From a virus: 33,397 bases of DNA. The notes under the pieces are model-generated. The model worked only from the letters and a program-made list of their open reading frames with translations, did no database searches and was not told the origin of the DNA. The position numbers and the translations under genes were made by a program. Shown here in pieces: positions 21,020 through 28,290 of the stretch. The DNA lies in the IMG/VR virus record IMGVR_UViG_3300003322_000890, positions 1 to 33,397 of that record. One strand, given 5' to 3'. How positions within the stretch are numbered: the stretch's first letter is position 1; the number at the start of each line of letters is the position of its first letter.

Positions 21020-21439
21020 ATGACAACGCTTGAAGCCTGGATTGCGAAGCGTGACGAGCTCCGCAGCATTGACAACATCACTGCTCAAGAGGATTACGAC
21101 GACATTGGCCAGCAGTTGGCTGAGTGTGATCGAGCGATCGCACAACTGCAAAAGAGGCCGCAACCAAGCAATCTGATTGACACCATCCGCGAACTGTTGC
21201 AGGTGGCAGAGTGGCATCAGACGCTCTACAACGACATCCGCGCTATTGCTCCTGAATACTTCGAGCGCCATCCCGATCTGAACGCTGTGAACTATCTCGA
21301 AATCGAAGCAGCAACCATCCAGCAGCGAGCACAAGACATCTTGGCAGTGTGGGAAGGCGAACCGGAAAGCGAGCCGGAACTCGAATGGTACAACGCCGAT
21401 GATGACAATTCAGAGCGCCTAATTGCTTGGTACGGATAG
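21020..21439 (+). CDS. hypothetical helical acidic protein
   Basis: The protein has 139 residues with AAAGG upstream of the ATG. It is almost entirely helical, with a coiled-coil-like start (RDELRSIDNITAQEDYDDIGQQLAECDRAIAQL), and its C-terminal 30 residues are very acidic (WEGEPESEPELEWYNADDDNSE). An acidic tail of this kind suggests DNA mimicry or interaction with a basic protein, but that is a guess. No family is recognised. Confidence 0.6.
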   Translation: MTTLEAWIAKRDELRSIDNITAQEDYDDIGQQLAECDRAIAQLQKRPQPSNLIDTIRELLQVAEWHQTLYNDIRAIAPEYFERHPDLNAVNYLEIEAATIQQRAQDILAVWEGEPESEPELEWYNADDDNSERLIAWYG

Positions 21440-21482
21440 ACAGCGCAGCGACTGATACCGCTGGCCAAACCCGCAAACCGCC

Positions 21483-21549
21483 GATGGGTGCAAACGTTGA
21501 GAGTGACGGCGGCGGCGCCCCAAGCCGGATAACGTAACCGGCACCCATC
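21483..21549. repeat. long-range inverted repeat in the 227-base intergenic stretch
   Basis: GATGGGTGC (21483-21491) and GCACCCATC (21541-21549) are perfect complements closing a 49-base interior. The interior has a second possible pairing (ACGTT with AACGT) and a GGCGGCGGCG run. It could be the closing stem of a structured leader RNA. No known riboswitch core was recognised. Confidence 0.5.
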
Positions 21550-21557
21550 ACAGCCGA

Positions 21558-21568
21558 GAGGAGGTGAT
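21558..21568 (+). promoter_or_regulatory. very strong Shine-Dalgarno match without a normal gene
   Basis: GAGGAGGTGAT is a near-complete match to the complement of the 16S rRNA 3' end. The only ATG next to it (21567) opens a 5-codon frame (MHRTG) that stops at once. It may be a ribosome standby or leader-peptide site. Confidence 0.45.
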
Positions 21569-21607
21569 GCACAGAACGGGTTGACAGACTCATAGAGACA
21601 GCTCGTG

Positions 21608-21645
21608 AGTGGCTTGAGGTACACACTGTCCTGGCTCAAGCCACT
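21608..21645 (+). promoter_or_regulatory. strong hairpin just upstream of the 21667 gene
   Basis: AGTGGCTTGAG (21608-21618) pairs perfectly with CTCAAGCCACT (21635-21645), with a 16-base loop. It ends 21 bases before the ATG and leaves the GAAGGA ribosome binding site free. No U-tract follows, so it is a leader structure rather than a terminator. Confidence 0.55.
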
Positions 21646-21666
21646 GCACTACAGAAGGATACAGCG

Positions 21667-22047
21667 ATGACTATCCACATAGCAGGAACCAACCAAGAGA
21701 TTTTTGACCGCGTGTGCGCACACCTCGCACAGCAAGGCAAGCGGGCCACAGACGGCCGGCGGTGCATGATGCAAACCCCAGATGGGCTACGTTGCGCCAT
21801 TGGTGGCTTGCTACCAGACAATGCCGACTTTGCAGAGCTTGATCGGCCTCGGCTCGACATACGTGGGTTGATCGACAAATTCTATATCTCATTCGATGCA
21901 AACAAAGAACTACTTGAAGAACTCCAGGCCATCCACGACTGCGATGAAACGTCTGTTGCCGATCTTCGGGATTGGTTGCGTGAAACTGCTCTTGGACTTG
22001 ATCTCAAACCTGACGCCGCCGATCAGATCACCCACTGGGAGGCTTAG
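21667..22047 (+). CDS. conserved phage protein of unknown function
   Basis: The protein has 126 residues. The pattern IFDRVCAHLAQQGKRATDGRRCMMQTPDGLRCAIGGLLPDN...LLEELQAIHD is that of a small family common in phages and prophages, with a conserved DGLRCAIGGLLPD core followed by helices. Its function is unknown to me. It is preceded by the structured leader at 21483-21645. Confidence 0.68.
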   Translation: MTIHIAGTNQEIFDRVCAHLAQQGKRATDGRRCMMQTPDGLRCAIGGLLPDNADFAELDRPRLDIRGLIDKFYISFDANKELLEELQAIHDCDETSVADLRDWLRETALGLDLKPDAADQITHWEA

Positions 22048-22050
22048 CCA

Positions 22051-22212
22051 ATGACAACCATGCAGCTGTTTCAGACCTACACCTTAGCCGAGCTGCTCAA
22101 TATGCGCCAATCACTCTGGAATGATATCGACGCCAAAGGCCGGATGAAAGACCCAGAGATGTTCTACAAGGTCGGAATCGCTATCAACTGGCACAACAGC
22201 ACGAGAGGCTGA
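22051..22212 (+). CDS. 53-residue hypothetical protein
   Basis: This short frame starts 4 bases after the previous stop (ATG at 22051) and encodes a small helical protein (MQLFQTYTLAELLNMRQSLW...) that fills the space to the next gene. GGGAGG lies upstream, within the end of the preceding gene. No family is recognised. Dense packing and a clear ribosome binding site support it. Confidence 0.55.
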   Translation: MTTMQLFQTYTLAELLNMRQSLWNDIDAKGRMKDPEMFYKVGIAINWHNSTRG

Positions 22213-22217
22213 CGCCT

Positions 22218-22397
22218 ATGGGCAAAGAACGCCTGAACAAAGTGGAGCGCCGCAAGGCCAAGAATCGCAAGGCACAACAGCAATTTGAGGAGCGCTTAGC
22301 CGCTCAGATGGCACGAGAGAACGTACCAGCCACGCCGGCTGAGCTCAAGCGCTACGTGAAGGCACTCAGAAGCCAGTACGGCTTAGAAGGAAAGTAG
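22218..22397 (+). CDS. 59-residue basic hypothetical protein
   Basis: ATG at 22218 to TAG at 22395-22397, 2 bases before the RecT-like gene. The sequence is Lys/Arg/Gln-rich and helical (GKERLNKVERRKAKNRKAQQ at the N-terminus), ending in LKRYVKALRSQYGLEGK. A role in nucleic-acid binding is plausible from charge alone. It fills the gap between two coupled genes. Confidence 0.55.
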   Translation: MGKERLNKVERRKAKNRKAQQQFEERLAAQMARENVPATPAELKRYVKALRSQYGLEGK

Positions 22398-22399
22398 CA

Positions 22400-23209
22400 A
22401 TGTCAACCGCACTCGCCACAACCAACGGCACCAGCCAAGACTACGCCATTATTGAGCGGGTCGCTATCCTTGGTGACTTGAGCCCGCTGAGCCCACCAGA
22501 GCGGGTGCAGTACTACACGGCACTCTGCAGAAGCCTCAACTTGAATCCGCTCACCAAACCATTTGAGTATCTTCAGCTTGATAACAAGCTGGTGCTCTAT
22601 GCCACGCGCGGCGCCACTGACCAGCTACGAGAGGCCAAGCACGTCAGTGTGCGGCCGGTCAAGCGAGACACGGATCAGGCGCTCGGCATTCATACAGTCG
22701 AGGTTGAAGCCAGCACACCTGATGGGCGTGTGGACTTTGCCAGTGGCATTGTGACCATTCTCAAAGAGCGCGGCGATTGGAAGACCAGCCAAAACGGTAA
22801 GCGCTACTTTTCTGGCACTGGTGAGTATGACCTGATGCGCAGTACCGATCTAGCCAACGCCATGATGAAGGCTGAAACCAAGGCCAAGCGGCGTGCCACA
22901 CTCAGCATCTGTGGTCTTGGTTGGATGGACGAATCAGAGGTTGGTGATATCCCACAGGCACGGCGGATTGTGGTTGATAGCGATACAGGCGAGGTGCTAG
23001 ACGAAGAGCGCCAGCGACTGGTAGATGAGCTGAGGAGCTTGGCCCAGACGGCGCGCGGCCTTGGCCTTAATCCAGAGCTTGGAGCGCCAAGAGACCTGAC
23101 CAATAAGGACTTAGCCAAGGCGATCGAAACCGTCAAGGCAATGATCGACTCGGAGTACAGCCAGATTGAAGCATCTGAGCAATCAGGCCAAAAACCATTA
23201 GATAACTAG
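22400..23209 (+). CDS. RecT-like phage recombination / single-strand annealing protein (candidate)
   Basis: The protein has 269 residues. The pattern YTALCRSLNLNPLTKPFEYLQLDNKLVLYATRGATDQLRE, a central beta region (VEASTPDGRVDFASGIVTI), and NAMMKAETKAKRRATLSICGLGWMDESEV match phage proteins whose NAMMKAETKAKRR-LS-G helix resembles the conserved C-terminal core of RecT-type annealing proteins. The C-terminal 80 residues are helical and hydrophilic. It is followed by a nuclease-like gene, and RecT proteins usually pair with an exonuclease, which fits. I did not verify the family by search. Confidence 0.6.
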   Translation: MSTALATTNGTSQDYAIIERVAILGDLSPLSPPERVQYYTALCRSLNLNPLTKPFEYLQLDNKLVLYATRGATDQLREAKHVSVRPVKRDTDQALGIHTVEVEASTPDGRVDFASGIVTILKERGDWKTSQNGKRYFSGTGEYDLMRSTDLANAMMKAETKAKRRATLSICGLGWMDESEVGDIPQARRIVVDSDTGEVLDEERQRLVDELRSLAQTARGLGLNPELGAPRDLTNKDLAKAIETVKAMIDSEYSQIEASEQSGQKPLDN

Positions 23210-23262
23210 CCCATCTACGGTGTTACAGGAGTATGGAAGCCATACAACCGAAAGCTTGACCA

Positions 23263-23649
23263 ATGACACCAGCCGCGCGCCATCCACAGTATGTCAGCAC
23301 CAGCAAGTTCATGCACTGGTTGCGGGTACAGCAATCACTGGCTGTGAGCAACGGCTTTACAGCCAGTGACCTGGATTGTGTGTGGCAGGACTACCGGCGC
23401 AAGATGGTGATGATTATCGAATGCAAATGCCGGATGGCTCGGCCTGGCACTGGCCAGCGTAAGACACTCCAAGAGTTGGATCGGGCACTCAGAGCCGGTA
23501 TACCAACTATCGGTTGGACGTACCACGGCACACACCTGATCCAATTCGAGCGTGAAAGCCCAACCGATGGGCGAATCTATATCGACGGCAAAGAGACCGA
23601 CCAGGCAGGCCTGCTGAAGTTTCTCAGCTTTGAAAGCGAAGCGCTATGA
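23263..23649 (+). CDS. PD-(D/E)XK-like nuclease candidate
   Basis: The protein has 128 residues. DLDCVWQDYRRKMVMIIECKCRMARPGTGQ has the spacing of a PD-(D/E)XK core: an acidic residue in a first strand, then ExK (ECK) in the next, followed by a Gln/Gly-rich stretch as in many phage-encoded nucleases. An eight-codon frame (MEAIQPKA) with its own CAGGAG site ends just before this ATG and may couple translation. It follows the RecT-like gene and overlaps the RNase H start by 4 bases. Confidence 0.6.
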   Translation: MTPAARHPQYVSTSKFMHWLRVQQSLAVSNGFTASDLDCVWQDYRRKMVMIIECKCRMARPGTGQRKTLQELDRALRAGIPTIGWTYHGTHLIQFERESPTDGRIYIDGKETDQAGLLKFLSFESEAL

Positions 23650-24083
23650 ACACACCGGTTGTTGTCTATTTTGATGCAGCAGTTGAGCCAATCAACCCCG
23701 GTGGGTATGGCTGTTGGGCGTGGGTCGCACTGGCACAGGACGGCACAGAAGTCATGTATGACTATGGCTGTGATGGCAAGCACCCCGACATCACCAACAA
23801 TGTGATGGAGTACAAGGCGCTTATCAAGGCGCTCACTTGGCTCAAAGAAAACGACATCACCGGCATTGTGGTGCGAGGTGATAGCCAGCTGGTAGTGCAG
23901 CAAGTCAACGGCTCATGGGCCTGCCGATCGCCCAACCTACAGCCGCTTTGCCATCAGGCTGATGAGCTGGTGGCTGAGCTTGGTGCACGCCTCCAGTGGG
24001 TACCACGCGAGAAGAACATGCGCGCCGATGGCTACACCCGTCAGGCCTATGCACAGGCACGAGGTAGCCGCCATGCCGCTTGA
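23646..24083 (+). CDS. rnhA: ribonuclease HI-like protein
   Basis: The protein has 145 residues. The RNase H catalytic set is complete: D10 in VVYFDAAV, E55 in NNVMEYKAL, D79 in VVRGDSQLV and D128 in MRADGYTR. The Gly-rich GGYGCWAWV turn and the length match bacterial and viral type I RNase H domains. It should remove RNA from RNA:DNA hybrids, such as primers made by the neighbouring primase. The end overlaps the primase-helicase start by 11 bases. Confidence 0.92.
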   Translation: MNTPVVVYFDAAVEPINPGGYGCWAWVALAQDGTEVMYDYGCDGKHPDITNNVMEYKALIKALTWLKENDITGIVVRGDSQLVVQQVNGSWACRSPNLQPLCHQADELVAELGARLQWVPREKNMRADGYTRQAYAQARGSRHAA

Positions 24084-26415
24084 TGACACTACCACAACCT
24101 TGCTTGATATGCTGCATCGCGGCGGCACCTTTGGGTACTGGTGGACTTCTGAGAACAAGCAGTCTACCTGGTGGATGGTTGATGCACGTGAGCCACTGCC
24201 AAGCGACAAGCACAATATCTACTTTGGTGTGCACCCGACCACCACTATTCCTGAAACCAACCCGCGTGGCGAGCCGGCCGAGTCGCGCTATGTGCGTGCG
24301 CAGCTTGGTGTGATCGCTGCGGTGAATTGCCTCTATACCGAGTTTGATGCTAAGGACTTTGGCGGCGACAAAAGCGCCGCCAAGTCCAAGGCTGAATCTC
24401 TTGTACCGCCGCCTTCTGTCATGATTGACAGCGGCGGCGGGTATCACCTGTACTGGCTGTTTGAAGAGCCCTGGATACTGAAAGGAGAGAAGAGCCGCGC
24501 ACACGCCAAGAAGCTCCAAGCGGCGTGGGTCGCCTATGCCGGCGGCGATGCAGCGGCTAAAGACTTGGCGCGGGTGCTGCGTGTGCCAGGCACACACAAC
24601 TATAAGTACAAGCCCGCTCCGGTCGTCACAGTTGTTCTTGCGGATTTCGATCGATTGTACAGCCCTGCCGAGCTGGCGGCGCACTGCCGGGATGAGCTTG
24701 ACGCTCTAGACGTACCCGCATCAGGCGGTCAGAACGGATTGTCTACCACTAACGGCACGTCCCACTACGCAGCGACGGGTGACGCCCGCGTTGATCGGTA
24801 TGTTCGTGCGGCTCTGGATGGTGAGGTTGGAGAGGTCTTGCGAGCTCCAGCCGGCATGAAACACGATGTTATACGCAACTCAGCTGTGAAGCTCGGCACG
24901 CTGGTAGCGCGTGGCCTCTTGGATGAGCAACAAGCATTCCGAGAGCTAGCCAATGCCGCAAGCCTCCACCGCAACGATGTGCGCGATACCGAGCGCACGA
25001 TCCTTGATGGTCTGGCCTATGGCAAGCAGCACCCACGCGACATACCAGAACCACACTACACGGCAAGCATCCCAACACGGTTTGTAGCCGATAGTGACCA
25101 GCCCGTGGAAGAACAGGCCAAAACTCTTCCAACTCTTCTCCGAGCGGATGCCTTGCACCAGATTCCGCCGGCAGAAGCAATCATAGCCAATCTGCTCTAT
25201 ATCAACACACTGCATCAATGGTTCGGTGCTCCTGGGAGCGGCAAGTCATACCTGGCGCTTGATGTTGCGGCAACACTCGCCGCACTCGGCAAGCGGGTTA
25301 TCTATGTCGCTGCTGAAGCTATCGAGGATTACGAAGCCCGGCTTGATGCCTGGCAGTCTCACCACAAGCAACAGGCCACAGAACTGTACTTCTGGTGTCA
25401 GCCGCTCATTCTGGCCAATCCCAAGGACGTACAAACGTTCCTGGCAGCCATTCACGATCTGAAGCCTGAGCTGATTGTCTTCGACCCGCTTGCAGACTGC
25501 ATGACCGGACTCGATGAGAGCAGCGCCAAGGATATGTCGATCGCGACCCACGCACTGCACACCATCAGGCGTGCAACCCGCGCGGCGCTGCTGGTGCTCC
25601 ATCACACCGGTTGGAGCACCGATCACGAGCGTGGCCACTCTATTCTACGTGGTACCTGCCGCGTGGTTGTACGGATTGAAGCCAGAGAAGATGGCCTGAT
25701 CCGCATGACCTGTGAGAAGAAAAACCACGGCCGGAAGTTTGACCCGCGCTCATTCCGGCTTGTCGAGGCTGGCACCAAAGGCAACGTAACACCACTGCCT
25801 GCCTATATGGTGATGGCCGGCCGGCTACGGCTCACAGAGAACCTGCTACGCATTCTGGAGGCGCTTACCACAGAGCCGCTGCGCAATGGCGCAACCCATA
25901 CCGACCTGAAGAACGATACCAACATGACAGCGGGCACACTGAACCGAGCGCTGACAGCACTCTCTGAGGCTGGCTACATCTACGCGGAAGAGAAAAACCG
26001 AAGCCAAAAGTACAAGCTCTCGCGGCAAGGCCGAGATGTCTTGGATCTGGCACTGGAAGAGCAGAATGGCAGTTGGAAGAACAGTGGAAGAACGTTGGAA
26101 GAGAGTGGAAGAGCTTGGAATTGGCAAATAGCTTCTTCCACGGTTTTAGGTGATACTGATGCGGTTCTTCCAAACTCTTCCAATTCTCTTCCACCACCCT
26201 CTGAATATATATATCCTACGGATATATATTCAGAGGTGGACTTAGACGGCAAAAACTCTTCCACAAGCTTTCGGGATATCAGCTGGTTTGATGCCGAGGA
26301 CGCATCAGCCGACGATGACCCGCTGTTTCCAGAGCCAAACCTTGAGCCGACAGCACCAGACGCACCCGGCTTGATTGGCAGGCTGCGAGCCCGTCAGGAA
26401 GGCGAGACAGCCTGA
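24073..26415 (+). CDS. primase-helicase fusion (prim-pol plus RepA/AAA_25-type helicase)
   Basis: The protein has 780 residues from the ATG at 24073; the longer frame upstream overlaps RNase H and has no ribosome binding site. Residues 85-180 form a RepB/archaeo-eukaryotic primase-like core with FDAKD (D92, D95) and SGGGYHLYW (H125). Residues 375-540 are a RepA-like ATPase: Walker A GAPGSGKS at 385-392, Walker B ELIVFD at 466-471, and the sensor region VLHHTGW. A winged-helix domain lies near 600-650. Residues about 661-731 are a Ser/Asn/Glu-rich linker encoded by the iteron-palindrome DNA (candidate origin). It should open and prime the phage origin. Confidence 0.9.
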   Translation: MPLDDTTTTLLDMLHRGGTFGYWWTSENKQSTWWMVDAREPLPSDKHNIYFGVHPTTTIPETNPRGEPAESRYVRAQLGVIAAVNCLYTEFDAKDFGGDKSAAKSKAESLVPPPSVMIDSGGGYHLYWLFEEPWILKGEKSRAHAKKLQAAWVAYAGGDAAAKDLARVLRVPGTHNYKYKPAPVVTVVLADFDRLYSPAELAAHCRDELDALDVPASGGQNGLSTTNGTSHYAATGDARVDRYVRAALDGEVGEVLRAPAGMKHDVIRNSAVKLGTLVARGLLDEQQAFRELANAASLHRNDVRDTERTILDGLAYGKQHPRDIPEPHYTASIPTRFVADSDQPVEEQAKTLPTLLRADALHQIPPAEAIIANLLYINTLHQWFGAPGSGKSYLALDVAATLAALGKRVIYVAAEAIEDYEARLDAWQSHHKQQATELYFWCQPLILANPKDVQTFLAAIHDLKPELIVFDPLADCMTGLDESSAKDMSIATHALHTIRRATRAALLVLHHTGWSTDHERGHSILRGTCRVVVRIEAREDGLIRMTCEKKNHGRKFDPRSFRLVEAGTKGNVTPLPAYMVMAGRLRLTENLLRILEALTTEPLRNGATHTDLKNDTNMTAGTLNRALTALSEAGYIYAEEKNRSQKYKLSRQGRDVLDLALEEQNGSWKNSGRTLEESGRAWNWQIASSTVLGDTDAVLPNSSNSLPPPSEYIYPTDIYSEVDLDGKNSSTSFRDISWFDAEDASADDDPLFPEPNLEPTAPDAPGLIGRLRARQEGETA
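26054..26263. other. candidate replication origin: iterons and AT-rich palindrome inside the primase-helicase gene
   Basis: Five direct TGGAAGA copies (26054, 26074, 26085, 26096, 26106) precede five inverted copies, TCTTCCA (26134, 26166, 26176, 26187, 26257), many spaced 10-11 bases. Between the last two inverted copies lies a palindrome at 26194-26239 with an ATATATAT core. An origin inside the initiator gene is a known arrangement (phage lambda O). The function here is inferred. Confidence 0.72.
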
Positions 26416-26660
26416 TGGCCACACACGATGCGCAGTGGACATACACCAAGGACGCATCTGGCGACTGGCGCGGTGTGTCGAATGATGGGCAGTACCGCAC
26501 ACGACTGAAAGGCTCGCTGGTTTGGGCCAAGCGTGATGTGAATATCAACCGGCTTCAGTATCGCCGTGGTGATGTGTGGGTTGATGAGATAGACGGCAAG
26601 CAGCACCGGTACACGATGCCAGCAGAGCCAATGCCAAGCGAGCAAATGAAAGCAGCATAG
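26415..26660 (+). CDS. hypothetical protein after the primase-helicase
   Basis: The protein has 81 residues. Its start overlaps the primase-helicase stop as TGATG. It is beta-rich with many aromatic residues (QWTYTKDASGDWRGVSNDGQYRTRLKGSLVWAKRD), perhaps a small OB-like or SH3-like fold. No family is recognised. Translational coupling to the replication genes suggests a role in DNA metabolism. Confidence 0.58.
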   Translation: MATHDAQWTYTKDASGDWRGVSNDGQYRTRLKGSLVWAKRDVNINRLQYRRGDVWVDEIDGKQHRYTMPAEPMPSEQMKAA

Positions 26661-26680
26661 CACGAAAGGAACGAACCACC

Positions 26681-27832
26681 ATGAAACTTGCGTTGCTCCA
26701 AGAGAATCTAGCCAAGGCGCTAGCTGCTGTGCTGCCAAGCGTTGGCAAAAGCATGCAGCCTATTCTGGAAACCATCAAGCTAGTAGCTGATGGCAATGAG
26801 CTCAGGCTGACAGGCACCAACCTGGAAACGACCATCACGGCCAAGTGCGGCGCCAAGGTTGAAGTACCTGGCAGCACCTGTGTACCGGCCAAGCTGCTGA
26901 ATGAGCTGATTGCTGGCTTTCCCAACGATCGGGTGACTATCGAGCTCTTAGATCGCACCTTGCACTTTCGGGTAGCTCGCTATGAAACCACACTCCACAC
27001 CTTAGATCCAATTGACTTTCCAATCACGCCGGCCATTGTGCGGCGCGCTGAGATGCCACTGCCTGTCATCCGCTCAGCTGCTGTCAAGGTCGCACCGATG
27101 GCTGCTAAGGACGATACGCGGCCGGTGCTATCAGGTGTGCGGCTTTGCTTGAACGGCATTGCACAACTTGAGTCGGCTGATGGCTACCGTGCCACGCAGC
27201 TTGAGCAGATGCTAGAAGGCTCGGTTGACCCGCCGATCGATGTGGTTATCCCGGCTAAGTGTTTCTTGGCTGCTGCTAAGGCTTTCAAGGCTGTGAAGGA
27301 AGATGATATACCGATCCAGATTGGCACCACACCAGGCATAGACTCAGCACTTGGCGGTACACCTGCACAACTGCTTTTTGATAGTGGCGACATTCAGGTT
27401 ATCACTCGGCTGATTGAAGGTGAGTTTCCTGATGTGTCGCGGGTGTTTCCAACTATCTACAAGTGCCGAATCGTAGTCGAGCAGCGCGAACTGCTTCAAG
27501 CGGTTGAAGTAGCCAGTATCTATGCTGAGCGTGCTGGCTCGGCCGGCAATATCAAGCTAGTCGCACAAGATGGTGAAATGCTCTCACCAGGTAAATTGAC
27601 GCTTTCAGCCAATGCTAGCTTTGTTGGTGATGCGGTGCTCTTCCTTGATGGCATGATTGATGGCTCTGGACAGGTTGCGGTCAATGCTGGTTTCCTTACT
27701 GACGCATTGAATGCTATCACCACACCACAGGTTGCTATCGAGATCCAAGGCCCAAACAATCCATTGGTTATTAGGCCGGTTGGGCAAGATGGCTATATCC
27801 ACGTAATTATGCCAATGACAGTCAGGAACTAG
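26681..27832 (+). CDS. dnaN: DNA polymerase III beta subunit (sliding clamp)
   Basis: The protein has 383 residues, the usual clamp length, with AAAGGA upstream. The three-domain clamp layout is visible: NLAKALAAVLPSVGKSMQPILETIKL and TGTNLETTI in domain 1, DDTRPVLSGVRL with ESADGYRATQL in domain 2, and the C-terminal VRPVGQDGYIHVIMPMTVRN, matching the DnaN C-terminus that includes the partner-binding site. The clamp holds DNA polymerase on DNA. No phage polymerase is present, so it probably works with the host replicase. A phage-borne clamp is uncommon. Confidence 0.95.
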   Translation: MKLALLQENLAKALAAVLPSVGKSMQPILETIKLVADGNELRLTGTNLETTITAKCGAKVEVPGSTCVPAKLLNELIAGFPNDRVTIELLDRTLHFRVARYETTLHTLDPIDFPITPAIVRRAEMPLPVIRSAAVKVAPMAAKDDTRPVLSGVRLCLNGIAQLESADGYRATQLEQMLEGSVDPPIDVVIPAKCFLAAAKAFKAVKEDDIPIQIGTTPGIDSALGGTPAQLLFDSGDIQVITRLIEGEFPDVSRVFPTIYKCRIVVEQRELLQAVEVASIYAERAGSAGNIKLVAQDGEMLSPGKLTLSANASFVGDAVLFLDGMIDGSGQVAVNAGFLTDALNAITTPQVAIEIQGPNNPLVIRPVGQDGYIHVIMPMTVRN

Positions 27833-27834
27833 CC

Positions 27835-28290
27835 ATGACCATCAAGATACTCGCGCTTGATATGTCGTCATCGACCATCGGCCTGTGCTATGACGGCCAG
27901 CAGTTTGAAACCTTCCACCTGACTGGCGACATTGCGGCGCGGTGCCGTCAGGCGCAAGCGCTGATTAAAGGCCAGCTCTGGCTGTTCGCTGATGTCGACC
28001 TGGTTGTTATCGAATCGCCGGTTGCACGCTTTGCCAAGGCTGTCATACCTCAAGCGCGGGTGTCTGGCGCGGTGCTGGCACTCCTGAGCACTTCAGAAGT
28101 TGCCTGGTGCGAGGTCACACCACAAGACGGCAAGATGGCACTCTGCAACAAAGGCAACGCCAGCAAGATGGACATGATCGAAGCGTTCCGAAAGAAGACC
28201 AACCAGCCTGTATGGGATGAGCACAGAGCAGACGCTTTTGGATTGTGGTTGCACGCCAGCAAACTGAAGGTAGAGAAGGTGGCAGCTTGA
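27835..28290 (+). CDS. RuvC-like Holliday junction resolvase
   Basis: The protein has 151 residues. ILALDMSSSTIGLCY (D9), VVIESPV (E60), and EHRADAFGLWLH (H130, D133) match the RuvC nuclease set of four acidic/basic catalytic positions, and the length equals bacterial RuvC. It should resolve branched DNA before packaging. It follows dnaN by 2 bases and overlaps the methylase start. Confidence 0.87.
   Translation: MTIKILALDMSSSTIGLCYDGQQFETFHLTGDIAARCRQAQALIKGQLWLFADVDLVVIESPVARFAKAVIPQARVSGAVLALLSTSEVAWCEVTPQDGKMALCNKGNASKMDMIEAFRKKTNQPVWDEHRADAFGLWLHASKLKVEKVAA

Noticed and set aside
22400-23209. ParB- or primase-like protein
   Set aside because: The NAMMKAETKAKRR core and the neighbouring nuclease fit a RecT-type annealing protein better.
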